Source of the DNA: a bacterium
GTDB lineage: Bacteria; Verrucomicrobiota; Verrucomicrobiia; Verrucomicrobiales; Akkermansiaceae
Assembly (NCBI GenBank): GCA_018222765.1
Contig: JAAEZT010000026.1
Coordinates: forward strand, 1 to 56,708
Reading direction: 5' to 3'
Length of the DNA stretch: 56,708 nucleotides
Numbering within the stretch: the first letter of the stretch is position 1; the number at the start of each line of letters is the position of its first letter. The notes under the pieces are model-generated. The model did not search any database, was not told where the DNA came from, and saw only the letters and a list, made by a program, of their open reading frames with translations. Shown here one piece after another: positions 26,364 to 35,898 of this stretch. A program made the position numbers and the translations under genes.

Positions 26364-26428
26364 TAGCGCTAGAAAAGGGCTTGAAGGTCGGATTGACAAG
26401 CAACAAGGGTAGGCACACATTTCTCGTA

Positions 26429-27511
26429 GTGAGTGATGTCCTAAAACTTTCTCCATTGGATCAACAGCACCGGGATTTGGGCGGAAGAATGGTTCCTTTT
26501 GCGGGTTGGGAAATGCCCGTCGTCTACTCCTCAATTATTGAGGAGCATCAGACGGTGCGCAAGGAGGTGGGGATTTTCGATATTTCACACATGGGGCAGG
26601 TATTTGTCTCCGGGAGATCCTCGACGAGTTGGTTGAACCGAATGCTGGGGAATGACGTGGACTCTCTGGAGGTTGGCAATGCCCACTATACCTTTCTTCT
26701 GAATGAAGAGGGCGGAGTGATCGATGATCTAATCCTTTATCGATTGGGGGATAAGAGCTACCTTTTAGTAGTAAATGCTTCCAAGATCGAGGAGGACTTT
26801 GATTGGCTTAAGAAGCATAGCGAGGAGGGAGTTGAGATTCTAAATGATAGCTCGGAGTGGGCGGGCATGGCAATTCAGGGTCGCAAAGCATGTGAAGCTT
26901 ATTTCGGAGCCAGCGGAGGGCGAACACTGCCGCAGCGCAATGCGGTGGATGATCTCAGCTTGGAAGGGAGTCGTTTTATTGTCTGTCGAACCGGTTATAC
27001 CGGGGAGGATGGTTTTGAGCTCTTTTGCCCTAAGTCGATGGCTTCGCAATGGTGGGAGGGATTTCTTGCCGAGGGAGTTAGGCCCTGTGGACTGGGCTCG
27101 CGGGATAGCTTGCGACTGGAGATGTGTTACCCTTTGAATGGAAGTGATCTTACCCCGGAGAGAACGCCTTTGGAGGCGGGGTTGGGCTTTTTTGTCGGGT
27201 TGGGAAAAGACGAATTCGTAGGTGGAGAGGCTCTCCGGCAGCAAAAAAAAGAAGGACTCAAAAAAAGGCTCGTTGCGATCGAGGTGACCGAGCGCGGTGC
27301 TCCGCCAAGGGCCGGGTATTCTGTTTTATCCGAGGATGGAGAGCCTCTGGGAAACTTGAGTTCGGGGGGGATTTCACCGTGTTTGCAAAAAGGAATTGGT
27401 CTGGCCTATCTTCCGGTGGCCAGTGCAAAAATCGGGACCAAGCTGGCGATTGAAATTCGGGGGGAAAAGATTTCCGCTCAGGTGGTTAAAAAACCTTTCT
27501 ATAAGAAATAA
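26429..27511 (+). CDS. gcvT: Glycine cleavage system T protein (aminomethyltransferase)
   Basis: 360 aa from the GTG at 26429 (VSDVLKLSPLDQQHRDLGGR); an upstream TTG frame exists but adds non-family residues. It takes the aminomethyl group from lipoylated GcvH and makes 5,10-methylene-THF and ammonia. Family blocks: MVPFAGWEMPVVY, GIFDISHMGQ, NAHYTFLLNEEGGVIDDLI, the FIVCRTGYTGEDGFEL region, GLGSRDSLRLEMCYPLNGSD and GNLSSGGISPCLQKGIGLAY. First gene of gcvT-gcvH-gcvP-nudix. Only ~65 bp separate it from the divergent rhomboid-like gene, and I see no glycine riboswitch there. Confidence 0.96.
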   Translation: MSDVLKLSPLDQQHRDLGGRMVPFAGWEMPVVYSSIIEEHQTVRKEVGIFDISHMGQVFVSGRSSTSWLNRMLGNDVDSLEVGNAHYTFLLNEEGGVIDDLILYRLGDKSYLLVVNASKIEEDFDWLKKHSEEGVEILNDSSEWAGMAIQGRKACEAYFGASGGRTLPQRNAVDDLSLEGSRFIVCRTGYTGEDGFELFCPKSMASQWWEGFLAEGVRPCGLGSRDSLRLEMCYPLNGSDLTPERTPLEAGLGFFVGLGKDEFVGGEALRQQKKEGLKKRLVAIEVTERGAPPRAGYSVLSEDGEPLGNLSSGGISPCLQKGIGLAYLPVASAKIGTKLAIEIRGEKISAQVVKKPFYKK

Positions 27512-27530
27512 AGATCTCTAGATCTCAGTT

Positions 27531-27905
27531 ATGACAGCACCAGATAAGCTCCACTACACGCGCGATCATGAATGGGTCCGTCTTGAAGGCGAGATTGCTA
27601 CCATCGGGATTACTGATCATGCCCAGGAGGAATTGAGCGATGTTGTTTTTGTCGAACTTCCTGACCTTGGAGATATTGATGTAGGGTCTCCAGTTGCGGT
27701 GGTGGAAAGTGTCAAAGCAGCCAGCGATATTTACACGCCCATCGCGGGAGAGATCATCGAAATCAACATGGACCTGGTTGCTGATCCGGCCAAAATCAAT
27801 ACCGATCCCTACGAGGGTGGTTGGATTTTTAAAATTCGGGTGAGCGATCCGACCCAAGTGAATAATCTGATGGACGCCAGCTCCTACATTGCCTCGGTGC
27901 GCTAG
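27531..27905 (+). CDS. gcvH: Glycine cleavage system H protein
   Basis: 124 aa, the lipoyl carrier of the glycine cleavage complex. The lipoylated Lys62 is in [19 protein letters not shown]. Conserved ends: [35 protein letters not shown] and [16 protein letters not shown]. It shuttles the aminomethyl arm between GcvP, GcvT and the lipoamide dehydrogenase, the last of which is not in this window. It follows gcvT by 19 bp and precedes gcvP by 5 bp. Confidence 0.97.
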   Translation: MTAPDKLHYTRDHEWVRLEGEIATIGITDHAQEELSDVVFVELPDLGDIDVGSPVAVVESVKAASDIYTPIAGEIIEINMDLVADPAKINTDPYEGGWIFKIRVSDPTQVNNLMDASSYIASVR

Positions 27906-27910
27906 GTCCC

Positions 27911-30709
27911 ATGAAAAGCTCATTTCCGCAACGCCACATCGGACCATCGATGGCGGGTCGGGAGGCGATGCTGGAGGTCCTCGGTTATGGCAGCCAGGCC
28001 GAGCTCGTCGGAAAAGTTGTTCCTGGCGATATTCGCTCGGGGTCTGGATTAGATTTGCCAGATGGTTTGCCTGAAGAGCGGGCCCTAGCCAAATTGCAGA
28101 AGATTTTTTCCCGAAATGAGATTCACCGCTCGTTTATCGGGCAGGGGTATTACGGAACATTTGTGCCGTCAGTGATTCAGCGCAACATTCTTGAAAATCC
28201 GGGTTGGTATACTGCCTATACTCCTTATCAGGCCGAGATTTCCCAGGGGAGAATGGAAGCACTTCTGAATTTTCAGACCATGGTGGTTGAGCTGACTGGT
28301 CTGGATGTTGCCAATGCTTCATTGCTTGACGAAGCGACCGCTGCTGCCGAAGCGATGAGTCTTTCTATGGCAATGAAGCCAAGGGGGACGACATTTTGGG
28401 TTGATGAAGAATGTCACCCTCAGACGATTGCAGTGGTGCAAACCCGGGCCGAGCCCCTGGGAATCAGGGTTGTGGTCGGGAAGCTTACCGAGTTTGAAGC
28501 GGAAGAAGGTTTTTTTGGGGCACTGGTGCAGTATCCTTCAACGCTTGGGAATGTGCGTGATTTCTCTGAGTTTGCCGAGACGGTTCACCGGGCAGGTGGG
28601 CTCCTGACGGTTGCGGCGGATTTGTTGGCCCTCACCTTACTGAGAGAACCTGGCGCGATGGGCGCGGATGTTTGTGTAGGTTCCTGCCAGCGATTCGGAG
28701 TACCACTTGGTTTTGGGGGACCGCATGCAGCATTCATTTCCTGCACCAATAAGCTGAAGCGCAAAATTCCGGGACGCCTTATCGGGGTTTCGCTCGATTC
28801 TCAGGGGAATCCCGCATTCCGGCTCTCCTTGCAAACGCGTGAGCAACACATCCGTCGGGACAAGGCGACTTCCAATATTTGCACAGCCCAAGTCCTGCTG
28901 GCGGTAATGGCATCAATGTATGCCGTTTATCACGGCCCCGATGGGCTGAAAGAGATCGCAAAACGGGTTAACGGAATGGCGAGTCAATTGGTGGGGGCGC
29001 TTGCGGAAGCGGATTGTGAGGTTCTAACCGAAACTATTTTCGATACCGTCGTCGTTGATGCCGGACGGAATGCTTGCGATATTTTGAAGGAAGCGAACGC
29101 GCATGGATATAACCTGCGGGACTTTGGTGATGGACGAATCGGAATCTCTTTTGATGAGACTAGTACTCCAGAGGATCTCCAGTTTCTCTGTCGCATTTTT
29201 AATGCCTCGGATGATGTCGAGGACACTGCTTCGATCGATTTGGCGCTTCTTAGAAAGTCGGAATACCTGACGCAGAAGGTGTTTCATCTTTACCGCAGTG
29301 AGACCGAGATGATGCGATATATCCATCGTCTGGAGACCCGGGATCTTGCTCTAAATCGATCCATGATTCCACTCGGGTCCTGCACCATGAAGCTCAATGC
29401 CGCGTCGGAAATGGTTCCGGTGAGCTGGCCCGAGGTTTCGCAAATTCACCCTTTTGCGCCTTCAAGCCAGACCGGGGGATATCGTGAAATGCTCGATGAT
29501 CTTTCTGAAAATTTGGCTAAGATTACGGGTTTTACGGCAGTATCGCTGCAGCCAAATGCGGGATCCCAGGGGGAGTATGCAGGCTTACTGGCAATTCGCT
29601 CCTATCATCTCTCTCGCGGCGATTCCCATCGAACGAGTTGTTTGATTCCCGTTTCAGCTCACGGAACGAATCCAGCTTCGGCAGTGATGGCGGGGTTTAC
29701 AATAATTCCGGTCAATTGTGACGATGAGGGAAATATTGATCGCGAGGATTTAGGTCTGAAGATTGATCAGAATCGCGAATCCCTCGGAGCTCTCATGGTG
29801 ACCTATCCCTCCACTCACGGTGTTTTTGAAGAGGGAATTAAGGAAGTGTGTGATGAGATTCATCAGGCCGGTGGGCAGGTTTACATGGATGGGGCAAACA
29901 TGAATGCTCAGGTTGGTTTGACCAGTCCTGGGGAGATCGGTGCTGATGTCTGTCATCTTAATTTGCATAAGACTTTCTGTATTCCGCATGGTGGCGGGGG
30001 GCCGGGAGTGGGCCCGATTGGGGTGAGGGAACATCTTGTTGATTACCTTCCCGGGCACCATGAGCTGGGAGACGACACCAACGTGGTTTGTTCGGCTCCA
30101 TATGGGAGCGCATCGATCAATGTCATTTCCTGGATGTATCTCGCGATGATGGGACCTGACGGATTGAAAGACGCCACCGAGGTTGCTATCTTGAACGCCA
30201 ACTATCTTGCCCATCAATTAAGGGACGCGTTTCCAATTCTCTATACCGGAAGAGATCAACTGGTGGCACATGAGTGCATCATTGACTTGCGTCCGATTTC
30301 CGAAAAGAGCGGAATTACTGTGGAGGATGTCGCGAAGCGATTGATCGATTACGGTTTCCACGCTCCGACGATGAGTTGGCCGGTAGCGGGGACCTTGATG
30401 ATCGAGCCGACAGAATCCGAATCGAAGGAAGAGTTGGATCGTTTTTGCGAGGCGATGTTGTCGATTCATCGGGAGATTGAAGAGGTCGTCGAAGGTGAAA
30501 GCGATCCCTTGGAAAACGTTTTGAAGAATGCTCCTCATACCGCTGCAATGATTTCATCTGACGACTGGAATCATCCATATTCACGAGAGAAAGCAGCATG
30601 TTTAAGTCATGATAAATATTGGCCTCCAGTGGGACGGGTTGACAATGTTCATGGAGATCGCAATCTCGTCTGCACCTGCGACACGGTCGAAGCCTATGCC
30701 AAAGTCTAA
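27911..30709 (+). CDS. gcvP: Glycine dehydrogenase (decarboxylating), single-chain P protein
   Basis: 932 aa, so both halves are on one chain rather than split GcvPA/GcvPB. It uses pyridoxal phosphate to decarboxylate glycine and hand the aminomethyl group to GcvH. N-half: [55 protein letters not shown]-half: [35 protein letters not shown], and the PLP-Lys site [21 protein letters not shown] with Lys687. Translation is coupled to the Nudix gene, whose start lies inside the last codons. Its cofactor comes from the pathway that includes pdxH in this window. Confidence 0.97.
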   Translation: MKSSFPQRHIGPSMAGREAMLEVLGYGSQAELVGKVVPGDIRSGSGLDLPDGLPEERALAKLQKIFSRNEIHRSFIGQGYYGTFVPSVIQRNILENPGWYTAYTPYQAEISQGRMEALLNFQTMVVELTGLDVANASLLDEATAAAEAMSLSMAMKPRGTTFWVDEECHPQTIAVVQTRAEPLGIRVVVGKLTEFEAEEGFFGALVQYPSTLGNVRDFSEFAETVHRAGGLLTVAADLLALTLLREPGAMGADVCVGSCQRFGVPLGFGGPHAAFISCTNKLKRKIPGRLIGVSLDSQGNPAFRLSLQTREQHIRRDKATSNICTAQVLLAVMASMYAVYHGPDGLKEIAKRVNGMASQLVGALAEADCEVLTETIFDTVVVDAGRNACDILKEANAHGYNLRDFGDGRIGISFDETSTPEDLQFLCRIFNASDDVEDTASIDLALLRKSEYLTQKVFHLYRSETEMMRYIHRLETRDLALNRSMIPLGSCTMKLNAASEMVPVSWPEVSQIHPFAPSSQTGGYREMLDDLSENLAKITGFTAVSLQPNAGSQGEYAGLLAIRSYHLSRGDSHRTSCLIPVSAHGTNPASAVMAGFTIIPVNCDDEGNIDREDLGLKIDQNRESLGALMVTYPSTHGVFEEGIKEVCDEIHQAGGQVYMDGANMNAQVGLTSPGEIGADVCHLNLHKTFCIPHGGGGPGVGPIGVREHLVDYLPGHHELGDDTNVVCSAPYGSASINVISWMYLAMMGPDGLKDATEVAILNANYLAHQLRDAFPILYTGRDQLVAHECIIDLRPISEKSGITVEDVAKRLIDYGFHAPTMSWPVAGTLMIEPTESESKEELDRFCEAMLSIHREIEEVVEGESDPLENVLKNAPHTAAMISSDDWNHPYSREKAACLSHDKYWPPVGRVDNVHGDRNLVCTCDTVEAYAKV

Positions 30710-31232
30710 TCATAAGATCTTACCCGATTGGGAAAAATGGGAACCCGGTATCCATGCCACCCTCATGTTTGTTCATCAAGGTAGTCGTGTTCTACTCATT
30801 GAGAAATTGAGGGGAATCGGAGAGGGCAAGATTAATGGCCCCGGAGGGAAAATTGATCCCGGAGAGACCCCGGAACAATGTGTCATCAGGGAATGCCAGG
30901 AGGAGTTGCATATCACCTGTCTCGATCCGGTGAAGCGGGGCGAGCTTTGGTTTGCGATGAACGACATTCCGGATATTCACTGCCACGTGTATACCGCGAC
31001 TCAATTTGAAGGGATCCCAACCGCCACGGATGAAGCCATCCCGTATTGGTGTGAGATCGAGGAAATTCCGTTTGAGCGGATGTGGGAAGACGACTCTTAC
31101 TGGCTCCGGCAGGCTCTCGCGGGGGAGGAATTCGATGCTCGTTTCCTTTTTGATCACGAATCAATTCTTGGATACGATATTACTTTTGGAGAGGATTCCC
31201 GTGACAGGTGGCAGGGATATGAGGTCAAATAG
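30696..31232 (+). CDS. Nudix hydrolase, MTH1/MutT-like
   Basis: 178 aa from the ATG at 30696 ([18 protein letters not shown]), overlapping the end of gcvP by 14 bp; an in-frame extension to 30609 lies wholly inside gcvP. The Nudix box [20 protein letters not shown] follows G-x5-E-x7-R-E-x2-E-E, but the usual Gly near its end is His (EELHI). The C-terminal part ([36 protein letters not shown]) is typical of MTH1-like 8-oxo-dGTP/oxidised purine pyrophosphatases. It probably sanitises the nucleotide pool; the position after gcvP may be only incidental. Confidence 0.87.
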   Translation: MPKSNHKILPDWEKWEPGIHATLMFVHQGSRVLLIEKLRGIGEGKINGPGGKIDPGETPEQCVIRECQEELHITCLDPVKRGELWFAMNDIPDIHCHVYTATQFEGIPTATDEAIPYWCEIEEIPFERMWEDDSYWLRQALAGEEFDARFLFDHESILGYDITFGEDSRDRWQGYEVK

Positions 31233-31317
31233 CCCGAATTAGGGTGAAATCCCCGTAATGAGGGGGATGAAGGCGTGACAGGCCCTCGCGAACTTGGCAT
31301 ATTTTAATACGTTAACT

Positions 31318-32145
31318 ATGAAGCGACGTAAACTATTGCTCCTCTCCTCCGGCGCCCTGATCACACTCCCGTCCTGCGGTTCCAAGAAGTCGAAGGATAC
31401 GGCTCAGAAGTCTACCAATCCGAATTCCAAAGTGGTTCCGCCAGGTGGCGCGGAGAGGGCATACCGTCCTTCAGCTTATGCCGGTCGAGGCTTGAAGAAT
31501 CCCAGTATCAATTTACCCTCCAGCTTCTGGGGACGAACCGTCACCCATCGCAGTGGCCCAAGTTCCCAGCCCTACGTCGCGATGACCTTTGATGATGGTC
31601 CTCACCCTCAGAATACTCCGCGGTTGCTCAACATACTTCGTGACCGGAACATCAAAGCAACTTTTTACGTCATCGGTAATTGTGTTGATCGTTATCCGGA
31701 CATTGTCCGTCGTATCGTCGCTGAAGGTCACGAGATCGGGAATCACACCTACACTCATCGGAAGTTGACGACTCTGGGCTCCAGCGAAGTCCGTGATGAG
31801 ATGAGTAAAACGCAGGCTGCCATTGTGCGCGCCGCCGGAGTGAAACCCCGCACTATGCGACCTCCATACGGCGCGTTGAGAATAGACCAAAGAAACACCA
31901 TTTTTTCCGAATTCGGCTATCCCACCATCATGTGGTCTGTCGATCCAAAGGACTGGAAGCGCCCAGGGCCATCGATTGTGAGTTCGCGTATTCTTTCCTC
32001 ATCCAGAAACGGTTCCATCATTTTGGCTCACGATCTTCACAAGCCAACCATTGATGCGATGCCGCGAACCTTCGACGGACTTCTTGCCAGGGGATTCAAG
32101 TTCATCACGGTATCCCAAATGCTAGCGCTGAAGGGGCAGGCTTAA
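31318..32145 (+). CDS. Polysaccharide deacetylase (NodB domain), probable lipoprotein
   Basis: 275 aa from the ATG at 31318. The N-terminus MKRRKLLLLSSGALITLPSC ends in a lipobox-like LPSC (Cys20; Pro at -2 is unusual), then a Ser/Lys-rich linker. The NodB catalytic domain shows motif 1 TFDDGPH (90-96), motif 2 HTYTH (His143 and His147, zinc ligands), motif 3 RPPYGA (181-186), and later SVDPKDWKRPGPS and ILAHDLH. These residues define metal-dependent removal of N- or O-acetyl groups from chitin, peptidoglycan or other glycans at the cell surface. It is likely a single gene upstream of the dynamin-like GTPase (33-bp gap). Confidence 0.93.
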   Translation: MKRRKLLLLSSGALITLPSCGSKKSKDTAQKSTNPNSKVVPPGGAERAYRPSAYAGRGLKNPSINLPSSFWGRTVTHRSGPSSQPYVAMTFDDGPHPQNTPRLLNILRDRNIKATFYVIGNCVDRYPDIVRRIVAEGHEIGNHTYTHRKLTTLGSSEVRDEMSKTQAAIVRAAGVKPRTMRPPYGALRIDQRNTIFSEFGYPTIMWSVDPKDWKRPGPSIVSSRILSSSRNGSIILAHDLHKPTIDAMPRTFDGLLARGFKFITVSQMLALKGQA

Positions 32146-32178
32146 ACGATTCGTCCCTGCGTCCACTACTTCCTAATC

Positions 32179-33894
32179 ATGTTCGGTGACCGCTATTTTG
32201 CGATTCGACAGCGCTTTACTGATGTTGTCACCCGAGTGCGTGATTTAGGGGGGGAGTGTGAAATTGATGTCGAAGCGTTGCTCGATGATGGTGATTTTTT
32301 GAAGGAACTCCGTCGGCCGTTTCTTATTTGTTTTTGTGGGGAAACGAATTCGGGAAAATCAACTTTGATCAATGGATTGTTTGGAGAAAAGCTCTGCGAG
32401 GTCAGCGACCGTCCCAATACTGAAAAGATCATCAAGTATCAGTTCGGGAGGAAGAAACGGAGTGAGAATGCGAACGCTCATGTGGTAGAGAGATTTCTCC
32501 CTATCGAGTTCCTTCGTGAATTTCATCTCGTAGATACTCCCGGGTCGGAAGCTTTGATTTCCGGGAACACCGAGGCTATTGAGAAGTTTCTCCCCATTGC
32601 CGATCTTCTTGTCTTTGCGTTCCCCGGGGATAATCCATGGGGAGCTCATACCTGGCAATTGGTTGCAAGGCTTCCAAGTGCCATGTTAAAGAATGTTATT
32701 TTTGTGCTGCAGCAAGCTGACCTTAAGTCCGAAGATGATTTACGAATCATTGTTGGCCACATGGAGAAACTGGGGGAGCAAAAGACGGGAGAGACTCCGC
32801 GGATCTTCCCAATTTCAGCCAAGTTGGCTTGGGAGGCCAAAAGTGGAGAGGGGATTTCGGAGGAAATTTGGCAACAGAGCGGGTTTCCCTCACTCGAGGC
32901 ATTTATTGAGCGAAAGGTGAGCGGTAATTTTGAACGCCATCGCGTTCTGCGCGATATTTGGGATGCGACCCAAAGCGCTTTGAATCGGATTGAGCAGGGG
33001 ATTCAGGAGCGTCGGATCACTCTTGATAGCGATGAATATTTTCTGAAGGAAATTGAGACTGAAGTGCATGTTCGTCGGGATAGCCAGGTTACAGCTTTTT
33101 CGCGGAAATTTTCGGCCCTCTCAGATGTCTTTTTGGAGCAGGGGCAGGATTCGCTTGGAGCGCTCAATTCGCAGCTTTCCCTTCTGCAGAGTCTTTATTC
33201 CTTGTTCCGACGTGAGCGATTACCGACGAGTATCGAAAAGAGACTTATCGAGGCGGTGAAGAATGCCGTCGAATCGCATGCTGGAAAAGATGGATCCGAG
33301 TTGGTGCAAAATTGTCGCAAGCACTGGGAAACAGCTGTGCCAAGAATTGAAGAACGGCTGGAGCAAACTCCGCCCGATTTCAACATTGATGCCGATTCTC
33401 TTTCCGGCGCCCGGCAGCGATTCATCGATCGTTTGGGCGAGGCGTCCAAGCTTTCTGTGGCCAACTTGAAGATTCGCGGAACCCTCGATCGCCAGATGGA
33501 GGAGCGCCGCACTGTGTTACGGTATTATCTTACGATTATTCTGTCTGCGATCATGGCGGCTGGAATTTTTGGTGGTTTGGGAGTCTCACTGGCTCCCTGG
33601 ATTACGCTGGGAGTGGCTCTCTTCTTCCTTTGTGGTGCTGCTCTTTATTCGCAGAAATCAAAAGAAATCCTCTCGGCTAATTTCGCCGAGCGTATCGATG
33701 ATCTCAGGCAGCCATTCGCAGAATCTCTCGCCGCCGACTATAAAGAGGGCGTTCGGGAATTTTATGTGGAGTATGGTGGCTTGTTCGAAATCGTGCGTCG
33801 CCGTATTGCCGATCAAAAACTTCTGTTAAAACCGCGCCTTGAACGTTGGAATCACCTGTTTCTTGAGTTGAAAGCCATCGAGCAGGAAATCTAA
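32179..33894 (+). CDS. Bacterial dynamin-like GTPase
   Basis: 571 aa. The GTPase domain holds G1 FCGETNSGKSTLING (P-loop 54-61), a G2 Thr in RPNTEKI (Thr81), G3 HLVDTPGSEA (119-122) and a G4-like VLQQADLKS. A long helical region (~250-445) with heptad-like stretches follows, then a hairpin of two membrane segments at ~449-488 (YYLTIILSAIMAAGIFGGLG, LAPWITLGVALFFLCGAAL), and a helical C-terminus. This is the layout of membrane-remodelling bacterial dynamins. It lies 8 bp upstream of the E1 alpha gene, so the two may be co-transcribed, although no functional link is known. Confidence 0.85.
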   Translation: MFGDRYFAIRQRFTDVVTRVRDLGGECEIDVEALLDDGDFLKELRRPFLICFCGETNSGKSTLINGLFGEKLCEVSDRPNTEKIIKYQFGRKKRSENANAHVVERFLPIEFLREFHLVDTPGSEALISGNTEAIEKFLPIADLLVFAFPGDNPWGAHTWQLVARLPSAMLKNVIFVLQQADLKSEDDLRIIVGHMEKLGEQKTGETPRIFPISAKLAWEAKSGEGISEEIWQQSGFPSLEAFIERKVSGNFERHRVLRDIWDATQSALNRIEQGIQERRITLDSDEYFLKEIETEVHVRRDSQVTAFSRKFSALSDVFLEQGQDSLGALNSQLSLLQSLYSLFRRERLPTSIEKRLIEAVKNAVESHAGKDGSELVQNCRKHWETAVPRIEERLEQTPPDFNIDADSLSGARQRFIDRLGEASKLSVANLKIRGTLDRQMEERRTVLRYYLTIILSAIMAAGIFGGLGVSLAPWITLGVALFFLCGAALYSQKSKEILSANFAERIDDLRQPFAESLAADYKEGVREFYVEYGGLFEIVRRRIADQKLLLKPRLERWNHLFLELKAIEQEI

Positions 33895-33902
33895 CTAATC
33901 CC

Positions 33903-34925
33903 ATGTCTCTTTTGAAATCGACCTTCAACGAGCTACCTGTCAAACCGACCGACGGTGAGTTGATGCGCCGGACGCTCCGCGTAATGATCTTGGCGCGGAC
34001 TCTTGAAGGTAAATTGTCGAGTCTCTACAAGGCCGGCAAGATTGTAGGAGGTGTCTATCTGGGAACCGGACAGGAAGCGTTCTCGGCATCATTGGGATGC
34101 ACTCTTGATCAGGAGAAAGACATTTTTGCGCCCTTAATTCGAGATCAGGCTGGGAGAACAGGATTTGGCGAAGAGATCATCGATGCCACTCGGACCTATC
34201 TGGGTTCAGCGAAGGGGCCGATGAGGGGGCGTGATGGAAATATTCACCGCGGGAGGCCAGATCGGAGAATGCCTGCCATGATCAGCCATTTGGGGGCGGC
34301 GGTGTCATTGGTGGCAGGGATGCTGGTTGCTCGAAGAATGCAGGGTAAACTGGATGGTGTGGTAGGCGCGACCTGCGTCGGTGATGGGGCGACCTCAACC
34401 GGAGCCTTTCACGAAGGTCTGAATATGGCGGCAGTGGAGAAACTGCCCTTGGTTGTGCTGGTTGCTGACAATCAATTTGCTTATTCTACTCCCCGCGAGA
34501 GACAGTTCGCTTGCGATAATCTGGTGAAGCGTGCCGCCGGATACGGGGTGGCCGGATATGAAGTGGATGGAACAAACTTGGAAGAATGTCTCGCAACAAT
34601 TCAATCTGCAGTGCGGGCCGCCAGAGAAGGAGGCGGTCCCCAGCTTGTCGTCGGACGGTTGTTGAGGTTATGCGGGCACGGAGAGCATGACGATGGGTCT
34701 TATGTTCCGTCTGATCTCAGAGAATCCGAACTCGGGAGTGATTGTTTGGAGATCGGAATTTCGCAAATTGTTGCGAGAGGGCTGGCGAGTGAGGAGGAGA
34801 TCAAGCAATGGCAGATGGAGGCTGCTGAGGAGGTTCAGAATGCCGTTGCGATTTCGCAAAAAGAGGCTGGGCCCGACCCGTATCAGGAAGACTGGCAAGC
34901 GGTTTCAGAAAGGGGGATGTCCTAG
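33903..34925 (+). CDS. pdhA: Pyruvate dehydrogenase-type E1 component, alpha subunit
   Basis: 340 aa. It carries the thiamine diphosphate motif GDGATSTGAFHEGLNMAAVE, ending in the metal Asn of VLVADNQFAYSTP, and the phosphorylation-loop-like region LLRLCGHGEHDDGSYVP. Further blocks: YKAGKIVGGVYLGTGQEAFS and PAMISHLGAAVSLVAGML. It decarboxylates a 2-oxo acid and passes the acyl group to lipoyl-E2. The usual Gly/Ser-rich loop reads GHGEHDD. Substrate could be pyruvate, acetoin or a branched-chain oxo acid; I favour pyruvate only from general likeness. First gene of an E1 alpha/E1 beta/E2 operon. Confidence 0.88.
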   Translation: MSLLKSTFNELPVKPTDGELMRRTLRVMILARTLEGKLSSLYKAGKIVGGVYLGTGQEAFSASLGCTLDQEKDIFAPLIRDQAGRTGFGEEIIDATRTYLGSAKGPMRGRDGNIHRGRPDRRMPAMISHLGAAVSLVAGMLVARRMQGKLDGVVGATCVGDGATSTGAFHEGLNMAAVEKLPLVVLVADNQFAYSTPRERQFACDNLVKRAAGYGVAGYEVDGTNLEECLATIQSAVRAAREGGGPQLVVGRLLRLCGHGEHDDGSYVPSDLRESELGSDCLEIGISQIVARGLASEEEIKQWQMEAAEEVQNAVAISQKEAGPDPYQEDWQAVSERGMS

Positions 34926-34927
34926 CA

Positions 34928-35893
34928 ATGAGTTTCACCTATATTGATGCCATTCAACAGGCACAACTTGACCTCCTCAGGGAGCGGGAGGACGTGTTTC
35001 TGTATGGGCAGGATATTGGAAGCTTCGGAGGGGCCTTCAAGGCAACCAAGGGTTTCATTGAGGAATTTCCAGATCGAGTACTCGATGCCCCCATCAGCGA
35101 GGATGCGATGGCCGGGATGGCAATCGGTGCGGCGATTAGCGGCATGCGTCCGATCGTGGAGATGCAATTCGCGGACTTTTCCTCGATAGCTTTCAATCAA
35201 ATCGTCAACCAGGCCGGAACGCATTTTTATCGGACGGGAATACCGGTCCCGCTTACGATGCGGATGCCTTGTGGTGGAACTCCGGGGTCGGGACCATTTC
35301 ACAGTCAAATGGTCGAGACGCTCTATGCCCATTATCCGGGGATTGTCGTGGTGACTCCGGCGACTGTTGCGGATGCCTATCATTTACTCAAAGCTTCGGT
35401 CTTGCTCGATGATCCGGTTGTTTTTTGTGAGCACAAATTTCTCTATCGCTGGCTTAAATCAAAGAGCCTCGATTATGATGGACTGTCTCTGGGGGCCGCT
35501 CGAATTACACGGCCTGGAAAGCATGCTACGGTCGTGACATACAGCGCGATGGTTCACGAAGCGGTCCGGGCGGCTAATCGTCTGGCCGAGGAAGGATGGG
35601 AGATCGAAGTGGTGGATCTTCGTTCAGTGAAACCCCTCGACACAGATACCGTGATTGCTTCGGTAGCGAGGACCGGAAGACTCCTCGCCTTGGGCGAGGC
35701 ATTTCCCTGGGGCGGTGTCACCGCCGAAGTTGTTTCGCGGGTTGTCGCGGAGGGCTTTCATCTTCTCGATGCACCTCCGATGCGCTTAAATGCCAAAGAT
35801 ACCCCAATTCCGTATCATCCGGATCTTTGGGCGGTACATCGCCCAACTCCCGAATCCATTGTGCAGAAGCTCCGTGAACTTTTAAACCTCTAA
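34928..35893 (+). CDS. pdhB: Pyruvate dehydrogenase-type E1 component, beta subunit
   Basis: 321 aa, partner of the alpha subunit and site of the other half of the thiamine diphosphate pocket. Family blocks: VFLYGQDIGSFGGAFKATKG, RVLDAPISEDAMAGMAIGAA, RPIVEMQFADFSSIAFNQI, PCGGTPGSGPFHSQMVETLY, and WEIEVVDLRSVKPLDTDT with the C-terminal GEAFPWGGVTAEV. The gene begins 2 bp after the alpha stop, fitting a one-to-one complex. No regulation specific to it can be seen. Confidence 0.93.
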   Translation: MSFTYIDAIQQAQLDLLREREDVFLYGQDIGSFGGAFKATKGFIEEFPDRVLDAPISEDAMAGMAIGAAISGMRPIVEMQFADFSSIAFNQIVNQAGTHFYRTGIPVPLTMRMPCGGTPGSGPFHSQMVETLYAHYPGIVVVTPATVADAYHLLKASVLLDDPVVFCEHKFLYRWLKSKSLDYDGLSLGAARITRPGKHATVVTYSAMVHEAVRAANRLAEEGWEIEVVDLRSVKPLDTDTVIASVARTGRLLALGEAFPWGGVTAEVVSRVVAEGFHLLDAPPMRLNAKDTPIPYHPDLWAVHRPTPESIVQKLRELLNL

Positions 35894-35898
35894 TCGCC

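Noticed and set aside
26364-26428. Glycine riboswitch before gcvT
   Set aside because: Only ~65 bp separate the divergent starts, too short for a glycine aptamer, and no paired helices of that class are seen.
31249-31268. Hairpin ATCCCC ... GGGGAT after the Nudix gene
   Set aside because: Six-bp stem without a T tract; could be chance in a G-rich stretch.
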